DNA from: Gammaproteobacteria bacterium
Lineage (GTDB): Bacteria; Pseudomonadota; Gammaproteobacteria; SZUA-229
DNA: 44,026 nt
Assembly: GCA_029881035.1 (NCBI GenBank)
Contig: JAOUNI010000020.1
Span: 1-44,026, forward strand
Direction: 5' to 3'
The translations under genes and the position numbers were made by a program. Under the pieces are notes generated by a model that worked only from the letters and a program-made list of their open reading frames with translations, did not search any database and was not told the DNA's origin. Of this stretch, positions 25,617 through 34,454 are shown piece by piece. The first letter of the stretch is position 1. Every line of letters begins with the position of its first letter.

Positions 25617-26099
25617 TTAGCTCGGGGTAGTTCCTGTACTAACAACTGCTGGTGCTGGCTTGGCTTTTTTTGCCTTTTTTGCTTTCGCAGGTTTCTTTGC
25701 AGCAGGTTTAGATTTGCTAGCCATTTTCTTAAATTTGGCCATTTGCTCTCTTTCCCACTTCTCGCCAGCGGCAACCATGGCAAGAACTTTCTTCTCGCCA
25801 ATTTTCAGCAATTCAGCTTCACGTTTCATCGCTGCATTCAGTTGAGCTTTCAATACCGCAATTTCTGCCTTAGCTGATTCGTTTGCGGCTTTAAGTGTGT
25901 CTTTGGTCGCTTTCAGGTCAGCTCGCAGCTTATCTGCCAGGGCTGAACGCTTGGCAGCCGCGTCTTTACGAAGCGCAGCCGTTGCTGATTTCTTTGTAGC
26001 TGATTTTTTTGCAGTCGCTTTTTTAACTGGTTTTTTTACAGCGGCTTTTTTCTTTGCTGCTGCAGGTTTCTTTTTTTTCGGTGTTGTAGATTTTGCCAT
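25617..26099 (-). CDS. Lysine/alanine-rich histone H1-like protein
   Basis: From the ATG at 26097-26099 the protein has 160 aa; the open frame runs further upstream but a GGAAA site favours this start. The N-terminus (about 1-50) and C-terminus (about 125-150) are Lys/Ala/Pro-rich tails with KKPAAAKK-type repeats resembling eukaryotic H1 and bacterial AlgP/BpH1. A central predicted coiled coil (about 55-115: LADKLRADLKATKDTLKAANE) probably dimerises. Role: likely nucleoid or RNA binding, inferred from composition. A 7-bp inverted repeat ACACAAT/ATTGTGT lies at 26139-26165 upstream. Low sequence complexity limits family assignment. Confidence 0.8.
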   Translation of the reverse strand: MAKSTTPKKKKPAAAKKKAAVKKPVKKATAKKSATKKSATAALRKDAAAKRSALADKLRADLKATKDTLKAANESAKAEIAVLKAQLNAAMKREAELLKIGEKKVLAMVAAGEKWEREQMAKFKKMASKSKPAAKKPAKAKKAKKAKPAPAVVSTGTTPS

Positions 26100-26201
26100 G
26101 AGTTTTTTCCATTCGTGAATAGTTGAACTGTTAACATAACACAATCAGTTAATTTCTAATTGTGTGCATACTTTATTCCTCTTCATCTAGAAAAGAAATA
26201 T

Positions 26202-26957
26202 TTAAATCAAACTAAATTCAGCCAGCAGTGGTGTATGGTCAGACAGTCGACGCCAGGGCTGTCCGTGCAAATAACTGCAATCGACAAGTTTTAGACCCCG
26301 AAAATAAATACGATCCATTGATAGCAGAGGAAACCAGGCAGGGAAGGTACGGGCATAACAACCGTGGCTCAATTTAAATGCTTCAAAAACACCCAGATCA
26401 TGATGCAGGTAGTATTCTGCACGACCACGCCAGTCATTAAAATCACCCGCAATAATCAATGGCTCATCATCAGGCACGTGGCTACTAATGCGATTGGATA
26501 ATGTCGCTACCTGACGCTCTCTTTCTCGTTCAAATAACCCCAGGTGAACACAAATAATGTGAATCTTCTTCTCAGTGGAGGCTATCTGTATGGTACCGTG
26601 CAACAGACTTCGACTGGCCGATTTCATAATGGCAACATCGATATTTTCCCATTCAATAAAAGGGTGCTTACTCAAGATAGCGTTACCATGATCGCCTGAT
26701 TTGTAAATGGCATTTTTACCATAGGCATGATGCGGCCATACTTCGTCAGCCAGAAACTCAAACTGGCTGTTATTCGGCCAGTCATCAAACCGATTTTTAG
26801 ATATATTGCGCTCTCCATGGATTTCCTGCAGAAAAACCACGTCGGCATCAATGTTACGCAAAGAACTTTTTATATCATGCAGGATAAAACGAAGATTGCT
26901 GGCGCTAAACCCCTTGTGAATATTGTAGGTCAGTACTTTTATCGACTTTTCGGACAT
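26202..26957 (-). CDS. Endonuclease/exonuclease/phosphatase-fold hydrolase
   Basis: The 251-aa cytoplasmic-looking enzyme has the EEP-superfamily motifs: LTYNIHKGF (8-16), VVFLQEIHG with the metal-binding Glu, ICVHLGLF, AGDFNDWRG, MDRIYF and the terminal SDHTPLLAEF. The catalytic set (Glu, Asp/Asn, Asp, His) is intact. The family includes nucleases and phospholipid or inositol phosphate phosphatases. It resembles the YbhP-type proteins found next to lipid genes. Here it is divergent from the CDP-archaeol-synthase-like operon, which makes a lipid-related phosphatase or phosphodiesterase attractive but unproven. GGGAACTC precedes the ATG. Confidence 0.88.
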   Translation of the reverse strand: MSEKSIKVLTYNIHKGFSASNLRFILHDIKSSLRNIDADVVFLQEIHGERNISKNRFDDWPNNSQFEFLADEVWPHHAYGKNAIYKSGDHGNAILSKHPFIEWENIDVAIMKSASRSLLHGTIQIASTEKKIHIICVHLGLFERERERQVATLSNRISSHVPDDEPLIIAGDFNDWRGRAEYYLHHDLGVFEAFKLSHGCYARTFPAWFPLLSMDRIYFRGLKLVDCSYLHGQPWRRLSDHTPLLAEFSLI

Positions 26958-27022
26958 GAGTTCCCAGAACTATTTTGTTTACCATATATTAAACTTGGTT
27001 ATACACTGTGAGTTAACTAATC

Positions 27023-27520
27023 TTGGATCGTACAGTGACCATTGAATTATTACAGCTTTTGTTATTGATTATAATCGCAAATGGCGCTCCGATATTGATC
27101 AGTGCGATGTTAGGTGATGTTTTTGACATTGCTGTTGATTTCGGCTGGAAACTACCAGACGGACAACGAATATTTGGCTCCTCAAAGACGTGGCGTGGTG
27201 TTGTAGCGGCTTTCTTAACCACACCTATAGCAGCATGGTTGTTAGGTTTTTCTCCCGAAACAGGCTTACTGATTGCATTCTATGCGATTCTTGGTGACCT
27301 GATATCCAGTTTTATAAAACGACGTCTGTCGCTACCACCAAGCAGTATGGCCTTATTGCTTGACCAGATTCCAGAATCACTATTTCCCGCATTGATGCTG
27401 AAGGATGTCTTTAATCTTGATATTTCATCGATACTGTTACTGGTCGCTATATTTATTATTATGGAACTGACACTTTCTAAGCTTCTCTACCATTGGGGTT
27501 TGCGTAACAGACCCTATTAA
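27023..27520 (+). CDS. CDP-archaeol synthase (CarS)-like membrane protein
   Basis: The 165-aa protein starts at TTG 27023 or GTG 27035, with four to five membrane helices. It carries the block order of the CarS family (CTP transfer to a lipid phosphate): APILIS, FGSSKTWRG, AILGDLISSFIKRRLSLPP and LLDQIPESLFPAL. Archaeal CarS makes CDP-archaeol from digeranylgeranylglyceryl phosphate and CTP. In a bacterium the lipid is more likely a diacyl or other polar lipid phosphate, though this is inference. Twenty bases downstream lies a CDP-alcohol phosphatidyltransferase, the natural next enzyme in such a pathway. Confidence 0.85.
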   Translation: MDRTVTIELLQLLLLIIIANGAPILISAMLGDVFDIAVDFGWKLPDGQRIFGSSKTWRGVVAAFLTTPIAAWLLGFSPETGLLIAFYAILGDLISSFIKRRLSLPPSSMALLLDQIPESLFPALMLKDVFNLDISSILLLVAIFIIMELTLSKLLYHWGLRNRPY

Positions 27521-27540
27521 AGATGTTAAGGTGGTGATAC

Positions 27541-28125
27541 ATGGAACCGACTACAGAAAAAATAGTTAATCTTCCAAATCTGGTCAGCTTTCTCAGGATA
27601 CTGATGGCACCGGTGCTATTTTACTTTGCCTTATCTCAGCAACCGTACTGGTTTATTGGCATTCTGTTATTCGCAGAATTCACCGATGTGCTTGATGGCT
27701 TTCTGGCCAGAAGCCTGAACCAGATTACGAAAATGGGTTCGCATCTCGATAGCTGGGGTGATTTTATCATCTACACCACTATTGCTATCTGTGCCTGGAT
27801 ATTATGGCCCGACATCCTGCTACGCGAGATTGTTTATTTTGTCATCATTATACTGAGTCTCACACTGCCGGTACTGATCGGTTTTATCAAATTCCATCAA
27901 TTCACCAGTTACCATACCTGGAGCGTTAAACTGGCGGTAGCAATAACCGTACTGGGTTACATTTTGCTGTTTACCGGATTGCTCGACTGGCCTTTTAGAG
28001 CCGCTGCTCTGTTCTGCCTGTACGCCGCTCTAGAAGAAATAGCGATTACATTTTTGATTCATCATGAACATGTCGATATCCGGTCAGTCAGGCAGGCGTT
28101 AAAATACCGCCGGCAAAATAGATAA
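27541..28125 (+). CDS. CDP-alcohol phosphatidyltransferase
   Basis: The 194-aa membrane enzyme exchanges the CMP of a CDP-activated lipid for an alcohol head group. The whole signature DG-x2-AR-x8-G-x3-D-x3-D is present (DGFLARS, then KMGSHLDSWGD, about residues 49-71), with several further helices. AAGGTGGTGA precedes the ATG. It is shorter than or equal to PgsA in length, but the head group cannot be read from sequence. Its position between the CarS-like gene and a VTT gene suggests a dedicated lipid-synthesis module. Confidence 0.9.
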   Translation: MEPTTEKIVNLPNLVSFLRILMAPVLFYFALSQQPYWFIGILLFAEFTDVLDGFLARSLNQITKMGSHLDSWGDFIIYTTIAICAWILWPDILLREIVYFVIIILSLTLPVLIGFIKFHQFTSYHTWSVKLAVAITVLGYILLFTGLLDWPFRAAALFCLYAALEEIAITFLIHHEHVDIRSVRQALKYRRQNR

Positions 28126-28148
28126 AAACAGGAGATAAGTACACATCA

Positions 28149-28808
28149 ATGATCAAACGCTACGCCAAAAAACTCCTTATCGTGGCTTTGCTGATCGCAA
28201 CAGGAATATTGCTGGAACTTTATGGCCTGCTCGATGCTGAAAAAATGCTCCACCTCGCCAGAGGCTATTCTGATCAATGGTGGTTAGTTGTAGTATTAAT
28301 CCTGCTGCAAGCAATTCTTTTTACCTTTGCTCTGGCGGGTTCCTTTTTTCTCTGGATTGCCGCACCGCTTTACCCTCCAGCAATGGCAACATTCATTCTT
28401 GCTGCTGGCGGTACTCTCGGTGGCATAGGCGCCTATTTTTTTTCAAAACGTCTCACCGATGAATGGGTAGAGCGCATCGAAAAATCACATGCTTATAAAC
28501 TATTGCACAAACAGGATAATTTCTTCGCCCTGTTTGCCTTACGTGTATTTCCAGCCTTTCCACATTCTTTAGTTAATTACAGTTCGGGTATTCTCAAAGT
28601 CAAACTCAGTCACTTCATAGCCGCTGCCTTTTTGGGCATAGGCATAAAGTCCTATATTTATGCCGAGGTTATATACAACGCCACCACGAACGCCTCTTTG
28701 GATGAGCTAATGAAACTATCAACCTATGGGCCCTTAATTTTATTATCAGCACTAAGCCTGATGGGTGTTTTTATTAAATATAAACTGACCCGCCCTTATG
28801 AAAATTGA
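28149..28808 (+). CDS. VTT (TVP38/TMEM64/DedA-like) membrane protein
   Basis: The 219-aa protein has about five to six hydrophobic segments. The VTT hallmark region is present: LFALRVFPAFPHSLVNYSSG followed by KLSHFIAAAFLGIG, with the reentrant-loop Gly/Pro pattern AGGTLGGIGAYFFSKR. Members have been linked to lipid scrambling or carrier-lipid flipping. It sits 23 bases after the CDP-alcohol transferase, and its last codons overlap the next gene by 11 bases. That suits export or scrambling of the lipid made by the two preceding enzymes. Confidence 0.88.
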   Translation: MIKRYAKKLLIVALLIATGILLELYGLLDAEKMLHLARGYSDQWWLVVVLILLQAILFTFALAGSFFLWIAAPLYPPAMATFILAAGGTLGGIGAYFFSKRLTDEWVERIEKSHAYKLLHKQDNFFALFALRVFPAFPHSLVNYSSGILKVKLSHFIAAAFLGIGIKSYIYAEVIYNATTNASLDELMKLSTYGPLILLSALSLMGVFIKYKLTRPYEN

Positions 28809-30363
28809 TATCACTCATATGCTTAAACCGGTGGCCTATGATCATCCGGTTAAAAATATTGAACTTATCGAAACTCATATATCCTGGGTAATCCTCACCG
28901 GTGATTTTGTCTACAAGATTAAAAAGCCCGTTAACTATGGTTTTCTGGACTTCTCCACACTGGAAAAAAGACACCAATGTTGCCTCAATGAACTGCGTTT
29001 AAACCGTAGACTGGCACCAGCTATATATCTGGATGTGGTCTCAATTACCGGTACAGAGGAGAAGCCAGTAATAGCCGGTAGCGGTGAAGTCTTTGAGTAT
29101 GCAGTAAAAATGAAACAGTTCCCACAATCAGCTCAACTCGATTTTATGCTGGCAGCCGGTGAGCTAAGAGCCGAACACATGGATGCTATTGCTAACATGG
29201 TGGCCGATTTTCACCGGCATATTGATATCGCCGATGGCACAATGAACTATGGCAATAACGATATTCTTTATCTGCCAGTTACAGAAAATTTTGAGCAGAT
29301 AAGGGATCATCTGGATATAACGCCGTATACCGACACACTGGCCAGGCTTCAGTCGTGGAATAAATCTACGTTTGAAAAACTGGCAACTGTTTTCGAACAA
29401 CGCAAACAGAATGGTTTTGTTCGTGAATGCCATGGAGATATTCATTTGCGTAATCTGGTCTGGCTGGAGGATGGCCCAACTGCTTTCGACTGCATTGAGT
29501 TTAATGTTCATTTGCGCTGGATTGATGTCATCAGCGAAGTGGCTTTTCTGGTCATGGACCTGCAGGACCGGCAGCAACCCCATCTGGCCAATCGTTTTCT
29601 CAACAGCTATCTGGAAGCCACAGGCGATTATGCCGGATTGGCCATACTACGATTCTATCTTTGTTACCGGGCATTGGTTCGCGCCAAAGTCGATGCCTTG
29701 CGCCTTGCTCAGAAAAATATCTCAGAACAGGGCAGACAGCAAACACTCACCGAGTTCGAATCTTATCTTCGGCTGGCGAGTACCTATACGCTAGCTTCAA
29801 CGCCAGAATTAATTCTCATGCGGGGCTTATCTGCCTCGGGCAAAAGCACGGTCGCCCAACTGCTAGTCGATGCCACCGGCATGATCCGAATCCGTTCCGA
29901 TGTCGAGCGCAAGCGGTTATTTTCCCTACCACTCACCAGCAACGTCAAAGTCTCCCATAAAATCGATGCCGGTATCTATTCACAGCAGGCCTCCCTGCAA
30001 ACCTATTCAAAATTAATTGAGCTCGTTTCACTGGTGATTAATGCAGGGTACAGCGTCATTGTCGATGCGGCCTTCTTAAAATATGAGCAGCGTGTGCCGT
30101 TTCTTCGCCTCGCTGAAAGCCTGGGTGTTGCCTATACCATTCTGGAAGTGAGCGCACCGGAAGAAATTCTTCGGCAACGCATTGTCGAAAAAAGGCACGA
30201 TGTTTCTGATGCAGACCTTACTGTGCTCGAACACCAGATAGCCAACTGGCAGCCGCTTCATGAAGATGAAAAATACAACACCCTGCATATCAATACGGGA
30301 CAGACGTATGACATTAAAACGCTGATTACGGAACTCAATGAGCGTAAATTAAACATTACCTGA
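28798..30363 (+). CDS. Aminoglycoside-phosphotransferase-like / AAA-kinase fusion protein
   Basis: The 521-aa protein has an N-terminal APH/choline-kinase-like domain (about 1-335) with the catalytic loop CHGDIHLRNLVW and FDCIEFN, and a C-terminal P-loop kinase (about 340-515) with Walker A GLSASGKST. Such two-domain proteins are common in proteobacteria, but no substrate has been established that I know of. Its ATG lies inside the end of the VTT gene, so it is translationally coupled to the lipid operon. One domain could phosphorylate a small alcohol, such as a head-group precursor, but this is only suggested by context. Confidence 0.88.
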   Translation: MKIDITHMLKPVAYDHPVKNIELIETHISWVILTGDFVYKIKKPVNYGFLDFSTLEKRHQCCLNELRLNRRLAPAIYLDVVSITGTEEKPVIAGSGEVFEYAVKMKQFPQSAQLDFMLAAGELRAEHMDAIANMVADFHRHIDIADGTMNYGNNDILYLPVTENFEQIRDHLDITPYTDTLARLQSWNKSTFEKLATVFEQRKQNGFVRECHGDIHLRNLVWLEDGPTAFDCIEFNVHLRWIDVISEVAFLVMDLQDRQQPHLANRFLNSYLEATGDYAGLAILRFYLCYRALVRAKVDALRLAQKNISEQGRQQTLTEFESYLRLASTYTLASTPELILMRGLSASGKSTVAQLLVDATGMIRIRSDVERKRLFSLPLTSNVKVSHKIDAGIYSQQASLQTYSKLIELVSLVINAGYSVIVDAAFLKYEQRVPFLRLAESLGVAYTILEVSAPEEILRQRIVEKRHDVSDADLTVLEHQIANWQPLHEDEKYNTLHINTGQTYDIKTLITELNERKLNIT

Positions 30364-30456
30364 ACAGCTCGTCTTTTCTGCACTAACCATCAAAAATCAC
30401 CATCAATATTAGCGTTTGGTGAAATATAACTTCGTCATGTACTATCTGCCTGCCAG

Positions 30457-30484
30457 TTGAAATAATATAAAAACTGGCTATAAC
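30457..30484 (+). promoter_or_regulatory. Sigma-70-type promoter for the candidate small RNA
   Basis: TTGAAA (30457-30462) and TATAAC (30479-30484) are 16 bases apart, with two mismatches in total to the consensus hexamers. Start of transcription would be near 30490. No open gene begins soon after, and a terminator lies 100 bases on. Confidence 0.55.
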
Positions 30485-30489
30485 AATAA

Positions 30490-30615
30490 GCAACTACGGA
30501 GAGTTAGCAATTGTATAAAACTCCAGTTGAGCATTAGCTGATTTTCAAAAAGCCGTGCTCGAAGAGAGAAAAGTAGTAGCGCATGATCCGGCAGCCTTTA
30601 TGGCTGCCGTTTTTT
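30490..30615 (+). ncRNA. Candidate ~125-nt small RNA
   Basis: The stretch between a good promoter and a strong intrinsic terminator is about 125 bases long and codes for nothing convincing. GGAG (30498-30501) can pair with CTCC (30521-30524) to form a 5' hairpin. GAGC (30529-30532) can pair with GCTC (30557-30560). The 3' end is a GC-rich hairpin with a U-tail, as in Hfq-dependent RNAs. It stands in a 362-bp gap between the kinase fusion and the hemerythrin gene. Conservation has not been tested. Confidence 0.4.
30589..30615 (+). terminator. Intrinsic terminator, 225 bp downstream of the kinase fusion gene
   Basis: CGGCAGCC (30589-30596) pairs with GGCTGCCG (30602-30609) around TTTAT, followed by six T. 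Confidence 0.92.
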
Positions 30616-30725
30616 ATGACGACACACATGTGTAAGTTACAATGAGATCCAATAGATACTTACCCATTAAAATCAATAAGCTAACTCTAAAATTATCATC
30701 AGAGAAATATTTATCAGGAAATCAT

Positions 30726-31127
30726 ATGTCAGACATTAAATGGGAAAAAAGATACGAGATTGGTCACGACCGAATCGATTTTGAACACCAAATATTTGTT
30801 GATCTTATTGCAAAGATAGATGATGCAGTAAAACTGGGCAATGATGATAACTATGTAGAAAGATTACTAAACGAATTACGTGTCTATGCGGTTTTTCACT
30901 TTATAAGCGAAGAAAACATTATGTATCTGGCGGGTTACCCTGATTATGATACTCACAAGCAACATCACGACGAACTGCTTGCCAATTTTAGTCAAAAAAT
31001 AATGGAGAGCCAGCTGGAGAAACATAAACTAGAAGCTTTAATCATCTTCCTTAAAGACTGGTTCGTGAGCCATACACTGAATGAAGATAAAAAAATAGCC
31101 AGTTTTGTAGAAGGTAAGAATGTTTAA
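30726..31127 (+). CDS. Bacteriohemerythrin
   Basis: The protein is 133 aa from the ATG at 30726 (MSDIKWE), which has AGGA upstream; an in-frame start at 30642 gives an unlikely N-terminus. It is a single hemerythrin domain with the di-iron ligands in place: RIDFEHQIFVDLI, HFISEENIMYL, THKQHHDELL and FVSHTLNEDKK. These proteins bind O2 reversibly and serve as oxygen store, sensor or carrier in microaerobic bacteria. It follows the small-RNA terminator, so it has its own transcript start. Confidence 0.93.
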   Translation: MSDIKWEKRYEIGHDRIDFEHQIFVDLIAKIDDAVKLGNDDNYVERLLNELRVYAVFHFISEENIMYLAGYPDYDTHKQHHDELLANFSQKIMESQLEKHKLEALIIFLKDWFVSHTLNEDKKIASFVEGKNV

Positions 31128-31203
31128 CGTTGTAGCTACACGTCACAGGCACTCAATTCGTCTGGTTATTAACAGCTGAAATTAATTAACGTTAGCATCG
31201 CTA

Positions 31204-31251
31204 CATAATCAGGGTGAGGCTCTAATTACTTGATTACCCCCTTTGATTATG
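31204..31251. repeat. Imperfect long hairpin between hemerythrin and DUF2784 genes
   Basis: CATAATCA-GGG (31204-31214) pairs with CCC-TT-TGATTATG (31239-31251) with a two-base bulge and a 24-base loop. Without a T-run it is not a standard terminator, but it lies in the convergent gap between two genes. Confidence 0.4.
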
Positions 31252-31277
31252 CAACGCCAGCTTAGCTAGATACCTGC

Positions 31278-31640
31278 TTATATTTTAGGTTTGCGATATA
31301 GCAATGCATATACAATCACGTTAATGGCGATTACCATTATTCCCATTACAATAAACTCTCCACGATCCAGACCCGACGGGTAAATGGCGGGCAGCAGATA
31401 ACGTTCGATAAAACCACTGGTATAGGCCTCGACGCCAGCAGCCTGCCGTAACATGTTTTCCAGTGGGGTAAGGGGGCAAATCCAGCCGAACATAATAATC
31501 ACCGCTGCCCATATAGCGGCGGGGATATGCAACCACATCATCCAGCGCCACTTAAAAACCAGCATGCCACCAGCGAGCGCAAATACGATAAAGGCAAAAT
31601 GAATCAGGATGACGGCATCAGCAGCGATTCGGTATAACAC
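31278..31640 (-). CDS. DUF2784 membrane protein
   Basis: The 120-aa protein has four predicted membrane segments. Its pattern fits the DUF2784 family: VILIHFAFIVFALAGG, then WLHIPAAIWAAVIIMFGWICPLTPLE and FIERYLLPAIYP. GTG start at 31638-31640 with GAGGT about twelve bases upstream. The function is unknown. The conserved His, Cys and Glu in the core suggest a metal or redox role, but there is no proof. It stands between the hemerythrin and the Pds kinase. Confidence 0.88.
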   Translation of the reverse strand: MLYRIAADAVILIHFAFIVFALAGGMLVFKWRWMMWLHIPAAIWAAVIIMFGWICPLTPLENMLRQAAGVEAYTSGFIERYLLPAIYPSGLDRGEFIVMGIMVIAINVIVYALLYRKPKI

Positions 31641-31701
31641 GGAAAACCTCTATGTATGAATAGTAAGGAATTGGTTACAGAATTTTGGCGTTCAAAAAAC
31701 C

Positions 31702-33777
31702 TCATTCATCTTTAACCACCGGCAATCGTATATCCACGCAAACACCATCCTTATCAGTAGTATTAAATATCTTCAGTACACCATTATGATATTTGGCAAT
31801 TTTTGCTGCCACATACAGACCAATCCCCAAATGCGGTTCTCCAATAGTGCCTTGTCGGTGAGAGATGATACCGCTGCATAAATTATTGATAATGTTATCC
31901 GCGATCAACCTGCCTTTATTGCAGATACTGACTACGGCCTGATCTTTATCATCTCTATTTAGTTCAATTCTGATTTCTGATCCGGGCACAGCAAAGTCAA
32001 TGGCGTTATCTTTAAGTTTATCGAGCAGCTGGGTCATTCTTAAATCGCTACCCTGTATCCTGATGCCTGAACCGGGCCCAGTATAAGAAAATACACGGTC
32101 TGTATGTTTAAGGCTGATGTTTGACACATACTCGGATAGTAATTCGGCCAGGTCGAAGATTTCTTTTTCGTCCTGCGATAAGGCATCTTCGATATGTGCT
32201 GCCTCAGTCAGGCTATGTACGATGAGTTCGAGCTGCCTTGAGGCATTGGTGGCACTGTTGATGAGTTTCTCGTCGAATTCATGGCTGGCACTCATTTTTT
32301 GTAGAGCCATACTAATAGTGTTGAGCGGGTTTAATATTTCATGGCGCAGGGTTCTAGGTACGCTTTCAAGAAACCCGGTATAGCTCTTTAATTGCGATAA
32401 CAGCGTTGAGAAACCACGCGAGAGTTCGCCAACTTCATCATTGGCGTTGCTGCTGGCGTTGATCGTATCCTTGATTAAACGACCATCACGATCAAATGCG
32501 CTGGAGACTTCTTTTTGCAGGTTTCTGATTCGATAGGCCAGCAAACTACTGAATAATAACAGTCCGATTATCGCCATAATAAAAACAACGACAGTGGCGA
32601 TAATAATTTTAGTCAGCGAGTCACGTTGACTGGAAAGTATGGTGGCACTGTTTTTTTCAACCAATACCGCACCGGTTATTTCTTTGTCCTGATAGATGGG
32701 ATGTGAAGCCAGCACCAGTTCTTCTCCTGTTCCTGGAAGGCTTCTAACAACATTACTTTGTCCAAGCAGGGCCTGAGCCACTAGATCAGGCGCAACTTTA
32801 TCGTTTAACGAGCATAGCGTGCTCTGCAAAGCGTTACTACCGATGACAGCACGTACCCGACGGTACTGATCAACAATGCAGACATTGGAGTCGGCATACC
32901 CGAGGCCTTTGATAATTCTGTCAAGTTCAGGTGAGCGTACAATTAGTTTATTCAATGCAGCCACATCATCATGCAGGGTCGCCACAACAGTATCAATTTT
33001 TCGTTCAGTACTACTGTTGACATCAACCACGCTAATCATCAGGTGTTTATCATCATTCAACCAGTCAATAGGAAAACGCATTTCCACATCATAACCACCG
33101 GCTGTTTCTCTCCATATGGCATTGAGCTTATAGACAGGCTGACCGGTGAGAGGCCTGACCCAGTCATCAAACATTTCATATACACTGACATTTCCTGCTA
33201 CTTCCGTGATCAATAAGTATCTTTTAACCTCACCTGATTTATCGATTAACTCAACACGAATCTGGTCACTACTATCGAGTCGGGTGTATTGTGGGTGTCG
33301 GTAGACAATATCGGCGTCGGTGACACTAATCAAAGCGTATAGATGTTTATTGTATTCGCCGAGTAACAGACCAAAAGAAACAGGAGCGACTGAACCTGCG
33401 GTTCTGTCATAGATAAGGCTCTCGGCGCCAAATGTTCTTTTTTGTGATAATAATAAGTTCCAGTCACTACCATAACCATCGAGCACAATCCTCTGATTGA
33501 GCGGGTAGACATAAAGTGAACTTTCTTCAATGAGTGAATTACTGGGGCTATTTGAAATATTGAACAGGTCAGAGCGATTATGCAGCACGGTAGCGATAGC
33601 GCCTGCAGCTAATAATTGCGCATCCTCCTGACCCTGAACTAAAAACTCTTTCATTTCATCCATATAACGATTACCTAGCCAGGGCAGGGCCATCAGAAAC
33701 AAAGCACTGAATGCAATAATCTGCACGCTCAACGATAATCTGCGCCTAATTTTTCTACTGGTTTTTAACATGTCCAA
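31702..33777 (-). CDS. pdsS: Sensor kinase PdsS of the proteobacterial dedicated sortase system
   Basis: The 691-aa inner-membrane kinase has a first membrane helix at about 17-35. A large periplasmic part contains a CBM9/DOMON-like beta domain (VLDGYGSDWNLL, LYALISVTDAD, SSDQIRVELID). A second helix lies at about 392-418. A cytoplasmic linker is followed by a HisKA helix (LRHEILNPLNTIS) and HATPase motifs (LKDNAIDFA, GIGLYVAAKI). Domain order and position match PdsS, the kinase always found with class GN sortases. It overlaps pdsR by 13 bases. The sugar-binding-like sensor suggests recognition of a surface polysaccharide, which is inference. Confidence 0.9.
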   Translation of the reverse strand: MDMLKTSRKIRRRLSLSVQIIAFSALFLMALPWLGNRYMDEMKEFLVQGQEDAQLLAAGAIATVLHNRSDLFNISNSPSNSLIEESSLYVYPLNQRIVLDGYGSDWNLLLSQKRTFGAESLIYDRTAGSVAPVSFGLLLGEYNKHLYALISVTDADIVYRHPQYTRLDSSDQIRVELIDKSGEVKRYLLITEVAGNVSVYEMFDDWVRPLTGQPVYKLNAIWRETAGGYDVEMRFPIDWLNDDKHLMISVVDVNSSTERKIDTVVATLHDDVAALNKLIVRSPELDRIIKGLGYADSNVCIVDQYRRVRAVIGSNALQSTLCSLNDKVAPDLVAQALLGQSNVVRSLPGTGEELVLASHPIYQDKEITGAVLVEKNSATILSSQRDSLTKIIIATVVVFIMAIIGLLLFSSLLAYRIRNLQKEVSSAFDRDGRLIKDTINASSNANDEVGELSRGFSTLLSQLKSYTGFLESVPRTLRHEILNPLNTISMALQKMSASHEFDEKLINSATNASRQLELIVHSLTEAAHIEDALSQDEKEIFDLAELLSEYVSNISLKHTDRVFSYTGPGSGIRIQGSDLRMTQLLDKLKDNAIDFAVPGSEIRIELNRDDKDQAVVSICNKGRLIADNIINNLCSGIISHRQGTIGEPHLGIGLYVAAKIAKYHNGVLKIFNTTDKDGVCVDIRLPVVKDE

Positions 33778-34454
33778 CTGTAACCAAAACCATAGCGGGT
33801 TTTTATACAGGAAAATTCAGAATCTACCTGTTTAAACTTTTTTCGTATATGAAGAATATGAGTGTTAATAGTATTGTCTTCGACCACACCCTGTCTTGTA
33901 GCGCTGACTAGATCCTCGATGCTAACACCACTCGGTGTATTTAATATCGCACGTAAAATGTCAAATTCCGTGGGTGTTAGATTAACCGGAATGTTTTTCC
34001 ACTTCATAGTCATACTGGCATCATCAATGCTGATATCCCCGATATGCTGAAAATTAGTAGACTGACTATTAGCCGAAGTATTATTTTTTATCTGGAACAA
34101 AGATTGAATACGTGTAATCAGAAAATTTAGTGATACCGGCTTAGTTTGATAATCCCAGGCACCCAGTTGTAGACCATAAATTTTATCGAGTTCATCACCA
34201 CGACTGGTTAAAAAGATAATCGGGAACTGTGCATCTTTGTCTTTCAGGAAGCGACAGATTTCAAAGCCACCACCAACTTCATTACCCAGCATGATATCAA
34301 GAATCGCCAGGTCTGGCAGAGTCTGTTGAAATGCTTTAAGCGCTGCCGTTCTATCGGCATACTCAGCCACCTCATAACCACAGTTACGCAGTGCCTCTGC
34401 ATAATGCTGGCGTTGGTTAACATCGTCTTCGACTATAGCAATAATTTTTTTCAT
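33765..34454 (-). CDS. pdsR: Response regulator PdsR of the dedicated sortase system
   Basis: The 229-aa OmpR/PhoB-type regulator has a receiver domain (about 1-120) with the acidic pair Asp10-Asp11, phosphorylation site Asp53 in ILDIMLG and Lys in QTKPVS. A winged-helix DNA-binding domain follows (NLTPTEFDILRAILNTP, then NTINTHILHIRKKF). It is the first gene of the minus-strand pdsR-pdsS pair and diverges from pdsO across 179 bp. It presumably controls the sortase-substrate operon next to it. Confidence 0.92.
   Translation of the reverse strand: MKKIIAIVEDDVNQRQHYAEALRNCGYEVAEYADRTAALKAFQQTLPDLAILDIMLGNEVGGGFEICRFLKDKDAQFPIIFLTSRGDELDKIYGLQLGAWDYQTKPVSLNFLITRIQSLFQIKNNTSANSQSTNFQHIGDISIDDASMTMKWKNIPVNLTPTEFDILRAILNTPSGVSIEDLVSATRQGVVEDNTINTHILHIRKKFKQVDSEFSCIKTRYGFGYSWTC

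Noticed and set aside
25660-26118. Ala/Phe-rich plus-strand open frames
   Set aside because: They are opposite-strand images of the Lys/Ala repeats of the histone-like gene.
30583-30645. 20-codon open frame starting ATGATCCGG over the terminator
   Set aside because: It has no ribosome binding site and runs through the hairpin and T-run, so it is a chance frame.
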